Shown here: positions 8,160-14,114 of the stretch, one piece after another
Position numbering within the stretch: position 1 is the first letter of the stretch
Layout: each line of letters opens with the position of its first letter
Virus record (IMG/VR): IMGVR_UViG_3300009154_000300
Coordinates: 1 to 22,672 of that record
Strand: one strand, 5' to 3'
Origin: a virus
Length of the DNA stretch: 22,672 bases
The notes under the pieces: model-generated
Told to the model about the DNA's origin: nothing
The model's database searches: none
Seen by the model: the letters and a program-made list of their open reading frames with translations, nothing else
Program-made: the position numbers and the translations under genes

Positions 8160-9034
8160 TATAATCTACCGAAAGGGTTATGCTCTATGGTATCATCAAC
8201 GTAATTAGTGGCTTCAACTTGTATAACTTTATTGTCATACATCTCTCTTTCTTGTGGATCAGTCAATTCGTCTGTGGCAGTATTTGCAATATAGAATGCA
8301 TTTGATGTGTTGCCACGAATGTACATTCCAGGTCCAAATTCACCAACTAAATCAGTAATCTTTATGACACCAACACTAACATCCCAGAAAGTACAAAGTC
8401 CAAATGCCGTGTTGGATGAATTATGAACGTATTCACCAACTAGATAATTTCCATTACCAGATGCAGTATTGACATTCATAGAGATTGTGTAGGAGTCTTG
8501 AACAACGATATCGTCAATACGTGGTACACCAACATCGATTGTCTCTTGTGAGTACTTGTATTTCTCTAATTCTAATTTATAGAAATATGGATACTTGTTA
8601 CCTAACACGTAGAATGCATCAGTATAGTTGACGTATTTAATCTCATACATTTCACCAGTTTGTGACATGAATGGAATATAAATCAGATCACCTTCTCGTG
8701 GACGCGCATATGTTTCTCTTGGGACCCATCTAGTAAAAGATCTCTTAGAGATAATGACTGACATGTTATTACGAATTTCAAGACCAAACTTAGAAAAGAA
8801 TTCTCGTTCGCCTTCGTAACCATCTACGTTTGTGATGTATAATTCTAATGGATATGCAGCAGTAAACTCTTTGAGTGGATCTTCACCATAGATTAGATCT
8901 CGTGCCTGATCATTAGTGTTAGGAATATAGTAACAATCCACGCCATAAATCTTGATGGACTCAACCATCAAATCTTCAATGAGTCTTTGCTCAGGATTCG
9001 AAGAAAAATTATTAAAATAAACGTTCGTCGGCAT
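8159..9034 (-). CDS. 14: Neck protein, T4 gp14-like (head completion)
   Basis: gp14 forms a ring with gp13 below the portal and lets the tail attach. The N-terminal region is diagnostic: NVYFNNFSSNPEQRLIEDLM (4-23), GVDCYYIPN (31-39) and the block around FFSKFGLEIRNNMSVIISKR (79-98). Around 105-150 lie GDLIYIPF and LGNKYPYFYKLELEKY. Length is 291 against 256 in T4. The extra length corresponds to a small beta-domain at about 192-252 (YLVGEYV, VGEFGPGMYIRGNTSNA), also present in gp15. The protein ends NPFGRL, as neighbouring phages' gp14 tends to. The gene starts 1 bp after the gp13 stop and overlaps gp15, so 13-14-15 form one translation unit. Confidence 0.95.
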   Translation of the reverse strand: MPTNVYFNNFSSNPEQRLIEDLMVESIKIYGVDCYYIPNTNDQARDLIYGEDPLKEFTAAYPLELYITNVDGYEGEREFFSKFGLEIRNNMSVIISKRSFTRWVPRETYARPREGDLIYIPFMSQTGEMYEIKYVNYTDAFYVLGNKYPYFYKLELEKYKYSQETIDVGVPRIDDIVVQDSYTISMNVNTASGNGNYLVGEYVHNSSNTAFGLCTFWDVSVGVIKITDLVGEFGPGMYIRGNTSNAFYIANTATDELTDPQEREMYDNKVIQVEATNYVDDTIEHNPFGRL

Positions 9035-9035
9035 G

Positions 9036-9815
9036 TTAGTTTAGATAGAAGTCAACGGGTAATGAATAAGAATCAAGCATTTCTTGTTCTAACTTTGTGA
9101 TTTCTTCAGATGCCTCATCAAAGATCTTATCACCATTCAACATTACACCGCCAGGTAATTGAACGCCTTGAAACTTCTTCAAGTTTGCACCCCAATTACG
9201 CTTGATAAGTGCAGTTGCGTATTCTTTTAACCAACGATCATTCCATACAGAAACATAGTCTTCTGGTTTAACCAGTGCATGACACTCTGCAATCACAACA
9301 GTTCCTGCATTGACTGCTGTACCCCAACCCCAATCACAGAATAACTTATGCATATGACGTTGAAATCGAATAGGCACTTCACCAGTAAACATCAACTCAA
9401 GTGAACGCAGATGTTGCATCGTCAAAGTATAGTTAATATATGATGCAGAAGTGAAATCATATAGTTCGTTCAATCTAAGTTGATATCTAAGATCGAACAT
9501 ATTATTCTGTGCAATCGAATCAGAGATTGGAAATATTCTGGTAACACCAATAATATTAACAGATGCATTTGACGTATCTCTTGTCACATCTGGTGACATG
9601 TTGATGTACTTGTTTGCAATATCAGTAGCGTCTAATCTCTTGATGTAATATACTTTCTGAAGTGCATCAAAGTGATAGTCTTGCCAATATTGAAGTGCAT
9701 CATCGATTCTGTCCTCGACTTGATCATCATCAACGTTAATTTCAATGACAGGAAATCCCAGTCTTCTTAGACAATAAGATTTAAATATATCTCTTGTAGA
9801 TACTAATGTTGCCAT
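9036..9815 (-). CDS. 13: Neck protein, T4 gp13-like (head completion)
   Basis: The 259-residue product should join the portal to the neck and close the filled head together with gp14. Recognisable parts are the start (TRDIFKSYCLRRLGFPVIEI, about 7-26), the acidic VDDDQVEDRIDDALQYWQDY (28-47) and the middle LMFTGEVPIRFQRHMHKL. T4 gp13 is 309 residues, so this is a shorter form. The Shine-Dalgarno is weak (GGAAAT), but the gap upstream has a late-promoter-like motif 28 nt before the ATG. This gene begins the conserved block 13-14-15. Confidence 0.94.
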   Translation of the reverse strand: MATLVSTRDIFKSYCLRRLGFPVIEINVDDDQVEDRIDDALQYWQDYHFDALQKVYYIKRLDATDIANKYINMSPDVTRDTSNASVNIIGVTRIFPISDSIAQNNMFDLRYQLRLNELYDFTSASYINYTLTMQHLRSLELMFTGEVPIRFQRHMHKLFCDWGWGTAVNAGTVVIAECHALVKPEDYVSVWNDRWLKEYATALIKRNWGANLKKFQGVQLPGGVMLNGDKIFDEASEEITKLEQEMLDSYSLPVDFYLN

Positions 9816-9843
9816 ATTGCATTTCCAAAAATAGTTATTATAC

Positions 9844-9851
9844 TATTTATC
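9844..9851 (-). promoter_or_regulatory. T4-type late promoter candidate upstream of gp13
   Basis: The minus strand reads GATAAATA, one mismatch from TATAAATA, in the 82-bp gap between the IPT/TIG gene and gp13. It sits where a promoter for the 13-14-15 block would be expected. The rest of the gap shows no hairpin with a T-tract. Confidence 0.5.
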
Positions 9852-9897
9852 TATCGTGGGCCAAATGATATTATATGGATCAGATTGGGTAGTAATG

Positions 9898-10248
9898 TCA
9901 CGCATAGATTATACCAGGAATATGCGTTGCAGATCCGCTACCATCGGTGTTGTATAGATACACAATATATGAACCTGCCGTTTTAGCTGGAGCTACAAAA
10001 GATAGTTGAGTTTGTGATAGATATGTAACAACACTCGCCCGAGTTCTATCAACATATACTGTAGTGAAAGATACAAATCCAGAACCATTTACTGTAATTA
10101 CATCTCCACCACTAACATTCGCAGATGTGCGACCAGAAGGATATTGAATAGAAAATACCTTTAAAGTAAGAAAAGGAACACTTGCTGAAAATTTATCCGC
10201 TGTTATTGCATTATTAGCGATTGACTTTTCTTTAATCTTACTTACCAT
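9898..10248 (-). CDS. Stand-alone IPT/TIG domain virion protein
   Basis: This 116-residue protein has a short N-terminal segment containing NNAITADKF (12-20), a pattern often seen near the start of phage fibres, then one IPT/TIG immunoglobulin-like domain (about 27-116). Domain marks are GGDVITVNGSGF (48-59), TVYVDRTRASVV, LSFVAPAKTAGSYIVYLYN (82-100) and the final HIPGIIYA. It is a clear paralogue of the first 110 residues of the protein starting at 17880, which has GGQTITINGINF, LTFPAPARSAGTYNLYVYN and FIPGISYS in the same places. No signal peptide is visible. It starts 8 bp after the preceding gene, with a TAGGG-like ribosome-binding site. Probably a small decoration or fibre-associated protein. 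Confidence 0.75.
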   Translation of the reverse strand: MVSKIKEKSIANNAITADKFSASVPFLTLKVFSIQYPSGRTSANVSGGDVITVNGSGFVSFTTVYVDRTRASVVTYLSQTQLSFVAPAKTAGSYIVYLYNTDGSGSATHIPGIIYA

Positions 10249-10256
10249 CTTATTGA

Positions 10257-10751
10257 TTACCCTATAGGATCAGTACGAGGAGGTGGAATATTATGAAAGA
10301 TAGTTGACGGATGAGGTAACTTATACTCACGCGGATCTTCTACATCCACAATCGTAGAATCTTCTACGAATCTAATATCTTTCTCTGGATTAGGAATGCG
10401 TTCGCCTACCAGTCTGAATGGTATAGAATCATGACATGTTGCACAATCTAAATGACTCACTGGCCACCAATCATTAATATTGTCATATTCACCCAATGGA
10501 CCGGTGAAATACGTCAAGGCTTGACCATCGATATGAGTCTTTCCATTAAAATGCATCGTCGGATGTGTATCAGTTTTGGAAAATTTAGTAAATGCAGTCC
10601 AATCGTAAAGTTCAATCACAGTTAAGCCGTCAAAATTTACTCCTCCAAACTCAGATGTTTGAATTGTCTCTCCGGCAGGATCGGTGGTTGGATCATATGG
10701 AAATTGTGATTCTAGTTCATCCAGTGATGGTATTAATGTATAATCGATCAT
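10257..10751 (-). CDS. Hypothetical protein with CATCH (CxxCH) motif
   Basis: I do not recognise this 164-residue protein. It is acidic and Pro-rich, rich in Asp/Thr, and has a block of His, Trp and Cys: HPTMHFNGKTHIDG (63-76), DWWPVSHLDCATCHDSIPF (94-112). The only two cysteines form CATCH at 103-107. CxxCH is the heme-attachment motif of c-type cytochromes, but no signal peptide is present, so covalent heme in the periplasm is unlikely; metal binding by Cys and the nearby His residues fits better. The C-terminus is Pro-rich (NIPPPRTDPIG). Its ATG overlaps the previous stop as ATGA, so it is coupled to the Cys-rich gene upstream. That pairing suggests a shared metal-related role, which is inference only. 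Confidence 0.6.
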   Translation of the reverse strand: MIDYTLIPSLDELESQFPYDPTTDPAGETIQTSEFGGVNFDGLTVIELYDWTAFTKFSKTDTHPTMHFNGKTHIDGQALTYFTGPLGEYDNINDWWPVSHLDCATCHDSIPFRLVGERIPNPEKDIRFVEDSTIVDVEDPREYKLPHPSTIFHNIPPPRTDPIG

Positions 10752-10954
10752 GGCGATTCCTCAGTTGGTTCAGACGATGGTGAACTTCCCCGCCATTTGT
10801 CTAATGGACAATTAGATTTAACAAACTTGGCTTTAAATGGCATAACACAACCACATTCTCGACAACGATTCAAAAACTTTTGAAAAGAGTCACATGTCAT
10901 ACAGGTTTGTAATCTGTCGTAATATGTGACTTTATCTACTAAAATATTAGCCAT
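10748..10954 (-). CDS. Small Cys-rich (zinc-ribbon-like) phage protein
   Basis: This 68-residue protein has six cysteines: C18 and C21 (CMTC), C31, C34 and C36 (CRECGC), and C49 in NCPLDKW. The arrangement CxxC, then CxxCGC, then CPLxKW matches a small family common in marine and freshwater T4-like phages; its function is unknown to me. The cysteines suggest a bound zinc or similar metal. The Ser/Glu/Pro-rich C-terminus looks disordered. It begins 3 bp after the Bug-type protein stop and overlaps the next gene by 4 bp, so it belongs to the same operon. Confidence 0.75.
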   Translation of the reverse strand: MANILVDKVTYYDRLQTCMTCDSFQKFLNRCRECGCVMPFKAKFVKSNCPLDKWRGSSPSSEPTEESP

Positions 10955-10957
10955 AGA

Positions 10958-11902
10958 TTATTCCAATACTTTTTCGAATTTTTCTCGATACACACCAACT
11001 CCTGCTGTATAACCTGCAGGTGTTAGTTCGCTTTGTATAACAACTAGTCCTGAAGAATTGTAAAATGACTTGGCTTCTTCACTTTGAATTGCCTTGGTAA
11101 ACTTCTCCTCAAACCAATCTCTAATTTCTTTTGCGGTATTTTTAGGTAGTCCAATTCCCCAAGAAGAATAAAATACCAAATTTTTATCAAAGTCACGAGC
11201 TAATGGTACTGATGCAAAGTCTTTGATTTTTGATTCGCTGAATATACTGATAAACTTGGTTTTGCCAGAGTCGCGTAAGTTGATTGCTGTTGTTAACGGT
11301 ACAAATGCGATTTTTGTTTCCTTCTGTGCAACTGCAACTTGTTGCTCGACTGGTCCTTTATAATTAACTATAGTTACTTTATCTTCAGTTACATCTATTA
11401 TCTTAATAAAATATTTTAATACTACTTCGGGCATGCCACCACTTGATGATATCAATATTGGAGTTGAAGAAGATTTTATTAGATTTTTTAAATCAACCAA
11501 ATTATTTAAAGGAGAATCGGCGCTAACTACCGCCACCACCGGACTTGCGGCCATCGTAAGGACTTTATCAAAATCTGATTCCTGATATTTTACGATCCCT
11601 TTGTCTACAATATGTGAGAAAGTGAAAGCACCTCTGCCAATTACTTTTAAATGCTGTCCATCATTTGGTTTACCAACAAATGCGTTCAAGTCAACGATAC
11701 CACTGGCCCCTGGTCTGTTGTTGATGGTAAATTTAACTTGTGGATTTTGTTTTTCAACAATACTAGACAAATTACGTATGACGGTATCATCACCAGATCC
11801 AGGTGGGAATCCTACATATGCAGTAATTGGTTTTGTAGGTTCCCAGGCAAAAGCTTGTGTGCAAAATAAAGCAAATATCAATAATAATTTTTTAAAAATC
11901 AT
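10958..11902 (-). CDS. Bug/TctC-type periplasmic solute-binding protein (auxiliary metabolic gene)
   Basis: The 314-residue protein starts with a Sec signal peptide (basic MIFKK, a hydrophobic core, AFA at 17-19 before W20). The mature part shows the Bug family layout: YVGFPPGSGDDTVIRNL (29-45) for the ligand-binding loop, NNRPGASGIVDLNAF (61-75), PNDGQHL (79-85), SSSGGMPEV (152-160), VNYKGPVEQQVAVAQ (179-193) and a late stretch DFASVPLARDF (228-238). Family members bind carboxylates (citrate, tricarballylate, glutamate, nicotinate and others) for tripartite tricarboxylate transporters or signalling. The length is normal for the family, and no transporter membrane subunits are nearby. A strong AAGGAGAG precedes the ATG, and the outer-membrane barrel gene lies 17 bp upstream. 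Presence in a T4-like structural region is unusual. The ligand cannot be read from sequence. Confidence 0.9.
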   Translation of the reverse strand: MIFKKLLLIFALFCTQAFAWEPTKPITAYVGFPPGSGDDTVIRNLSSIVEKQNPQVKFTINNRPGASGIVDLNAFVGKPNDGQHLKVIGRGAFTFSHIVDKGIVKYQESDFDKVLTMAASPVVAVVSADSPLNNLVDLKNLIKSSSTPILISSSGGMPEVVLKYFIKIIDVTEDKVTIVNYKGPVEQQVAVAQKETKIAFVPLTTAINLRDSGKTKFISIFSESKIKDFASVPLARDFDKNLVFYSSWGIGLPKNTAKEIRDWFEEKFTKAIQSEEAKSFYNSSGLVVIQSELTPAGYTAGVGVYREKFEKVLE

Positions 11903-11919
11903 TTAATCTCTCCTTCAGA

Positions 11920-12534
11920 TCAAAATTTACGAGTGTATGTTAATTGATAAGCAGTTTGATCTGCACTGGTAGCGTTGCTTACTTTATCGAGGTTAATTCC
12001 AATCGTATCTGTTTTGGTCAAATCATACGACAAACCCATTCTCAAAGTTTTGTTAGTGTCGTTTTGAACATCGGTGGTGCTGAATGCTTGTCTCCAACGA
12101 TACCCTAATTTGGCATGAAGATCAAAAGGCGCATGATAAATCACACCCAATTCTTCGCTGTTATAAGGAAACGACTGTGAACCGTTTACCGTCTTTACGC
12201 CAATACCTAAACGAGCATAAGCGTCAACTGGTCCAAACACTGCTCGTTGTACAGTAAGTCCAGTCTCAACACGATTTCCTGCTCTATAAGATTTGGATGT
12301 TACTTTACCTGCAGCATCGACGTTACGTTCGTTTTGATTTGGTGCAAGTCCAAAATCTGCTGCAAAAAGATCTGTAAATTTTTGCTTAACCTGTAGGTTG
12401 ATCTGTTGTTGATCTGGTCCAGTGTGATTGTCAACTGATTGGTTTTGATAACCAACAGTTACAGATGTGCCTGCTGCCAGGGCAGTCGAAGTGATCGCAG
12501 TGCTAAGTGCTGCAGCAATAATAATTCTCTTCAT
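11920..12534 (-). CDS. Outer-membrane beta-barrel protein, phage-encoded
   Basis: The 204-residue protein has a clear Sec signal peptide (MKRIIIAAALSTAI, with ALA near 18-20). The mature part alternates short polar and hydrophobic residues as beta-strands do, for example SVTVGYQNQSV, QQINLQVKQKF, VDAYARLGIGVKTV, HAKLGYRWRQAF, TLRMGLSYDL and AYQLTYTRKF. It ends in Phe, the usual signal for insertion by the BAM complex. The strand count is about ten, similar to small porin-like or OmpW/OmpX-sized proteins, but no specific family is recognised. A strong AGGAGAT ribosome-binding site precedes the ATG. It sits in one operon with the Bug-type protein, which suggests that both act on the host envelope. 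Alternatives are a receptor-masking or superinfection-exclusion protein. Confidence 0.82.
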   Translation of the reverse strand: MKRIIIAAALSTAITSTALAAGTSVTVGYQNQSVDNHTGPDQQQINLQVKQKFTDLFAADFGLAPNQNERNVDAAGKVTSKSYRAGNRVETGLTVQRAVFGPVDAYARLGIGVKTVNGSQSFPYNSEELGVIYHAPFDLHAKLGYRWRQAFSTTDVQNDTNKTLRMGLSYDLTKTDTIGINLDKVSNATSADQTAYQLTYTRKF

Positions 12535-12602
12535 GTGTATCTCCTGTATAATGAGTCATTCAATAAATTGATAAGAAAACAAAGAACGTTTTTAGTATAT
12601 AG
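12535..12602 (-). other. 68-bp gap before the outer-membrane barrel gene
   Basis: This AT-rich stretch holds the ribosome-binding site AGGAGAT near its end. No ATAAATA core is visible. A short 5-bp inverted repeat, TCAAT/ATTGA, is the only hairpin. A promoter is possible but not clear. Confidence 0.3.
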
Positions 12603-14063
12603 TCACGAATTAAAATTAAAGGTTGTAGGATTAATTGGTTCACAATTTTCGTCTGGAAGAAATAATGTTTGGATGGTAACATCATATGATCCTGAGTGTT
12701 CATCTCCGACTATCTTTACGGGATTTAATATTTCAAGTTCATTAACATTTTGTTTCAAAATTATTGTTTTTTGCACAGTTGATTCGTTGAGAATCGACAC
12801 CATTTCTCCAACAAAAACAAAAAAGTTATCTTTAGTCTTCGATTTATTTATTTGATATCCACAGACGATGATTGATTTTCCAGTAGGTTTGCCAGAAGAA
12901 CTTATTGATTGATGAAAACGATATACTTTCCAGTCAATCAATGATTTTATTTCAGAAAAATTATTGTGATTATTAATGATCACACCACCCGGATCCATAC
13001 TATATGGATATTTGCATGGTTGATCAAGAATGTAATCGGTACCTTGATTTTCAGAATAATTTAATTTTAATTGCTTTTTATTCCATTCAACATCAATACA
13101 ATTTGCTTGTATCAGTGTCATATTTCTAGACCACGCATATCCTGTTTTGAGTTTAACATCATAATATTCTTGATCATTAGTATACTCTAAGATTAATCGT
13201 TTAAGTGGTAGTTTAATTCGAGCAGAATCTTCCATACCCATCTCTTCAAGTGATAGACCCAACGCATAGTGGTTAAAATCTCGATTATCAAAAAAATGAA
13301 ATAAGTTGTGATTCAATTTGGACTCACTAAACCTCGCACACATTCTCAGTTGAACTTCTTGATACCGCATGTTAAATCTCAAACTTCTCCCAAACTCTTG
13401 AGCTGTCGTAATCTCTGTGGGAAAATTACTCACATAATTTTCAGCATATTGATGATACTCGGAAGTTTTTGGATTTAATAATATTCGCCAAGAATCATTC
13501 GTCCAATTTATTATTTTTTCATACGGTCCTGATACTGGTTTAGCACCAAAAAGTTGATCACATATTTCTCCAGTAACTGTTATACTTTTATCATTAATTA
13601 ACTGATTCAGATTTTCATTAAACTTATCAATCGTGATATCTATGAATTGATGATTTGTTATTATTTCCTGATATAGTTTAGGATATTCTCGTCGAGAATT
13701 ATCATTACCCAATATAATCAATTGATTAGGATTTTTTAAGTGCATTTTTAAAGCGCAATATACACTAGTACTGTCTATTCCTCCACTCCACATCAATTGG
13801 ATTGGTACGTTTCTTTGATTACTGAGTTCTATTAATTCAAGAGATCTATCTTCAACTAATTGATTAAAATTGTATTTTTTTGTAATATCATAATTTTCTA
13901 TTGGTTGCATAACTTCAATATTTGCATCATTGCCGATGATGTTCATTCGATCCACAAAATATAAAAATGTAAAATCGTTGAATACATCAGGACGAAAGGC
14001 TCTTCTAAAATTCACCATTGGAATATGATTTGCTGTTAGATATATGTGATAGTAGTATTTCAT
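12603..14063 (-). CDS. Asparagine-synthase-type PP-loop ATP pyrophosphatase without glutaminase domain
   Basis: This 486-residue protein carries the PP-loop SGGIDS (93-98, in QLMWSGGIDSTSVYCALK) that binds ATP pyrophosphate. The later motif TGEICDQLFGAKP (164-176) matches the acidic SGxxxDExFGG element of asparagine-synthase C domains. FHFFDNRDFNHYAL (255-268) and KLPLKRLILEYTND (284-297) fit the conserved end of that domain. No N-terminal Cys nucleophile is present, so the glutamine amidotransferase half is missing; ammonia or another nucleophile may be used, or the enzyme may adenylate a different carboxylate. Residues 370-486 form an extra beta-rich C-terminal part that I do not recognise. 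The region is visibly more AT-rich than its neighbours. The substrate is unknown; asparagine synthesis is one option. Confidence 0.78.
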   Translation of the reverse strand: MKYYYHIYLTANHIPMVNFRRAFRPDVFNDFTFLYFVDRMNIIGNDANIEVMQPIENYDITKKYNFNQLVEDRSLELIELSNQRNVPIQLMWSGGIDSTSVYCALKMHLKNPNQLIILGNDNSRREYPKLYQEIITNHQFIDITIDKFNENLNQLINDKSITVTGEICDQLFGAKPVSGPYEKIINWTNDSWRILLNPKTSEYHQYAENYVSNFPTEITTAQEFGRSLRFNMRYQEVQLRMCARFSESKLNHNLFHFFDNRDFNHYALGLSLEEMGMEDSARIKLPLKRLILEYTNDQEYYDVKLKTGYAWSRNMTLIQANCIDVEWNKKQLKLNYSENQGTDYILDQPCKYPYSMDPGGVIINNHNNFSEIKSLIDWKVYRFHQSISSSGKPTGKSIIVCGYQINKSKTKDNFFVFVGEMVSILNESTVQKTIILKQNVNELEILNPVKIVGDEHSGSYDVTIQTLFLPDENCEPINPTTFNFNS

Positions 14064-14106
14064 TTTTTTATTTCACTTGTATTGAATGTGAACGAGATCT
14101 AAATAT

Positions 14107-14114
14107 TATTTATC
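14107..14114 (-). promoter_or_regulatory. T4-type late promoter candidate upstream of the PP-loop gene
   Basis: The minus strand reads GATAAATA, the same octamer as before gp13. It lies 43 nt upstream of the PP-loop gene ATG and overlaps the stop codon of the upstream adhesin. It could drive the accessory cassette PP-loop, barrel and Bug protein as a late transcript. Confidence 0.45.

Noticed and set aside
10430-10446. c-type cytochrome heme site from CATCH
   Set aside because: One motif only, no signal peptide for export to the periplasm where heme is attached; kept as a possible metal site.
12845-12852. AATAAATA inside the PP-loop gene as promoter for the barrel gene
   Set aside because: More than 300 nt upstream of that gene, in AT-rich coding sequence; no supporting context.
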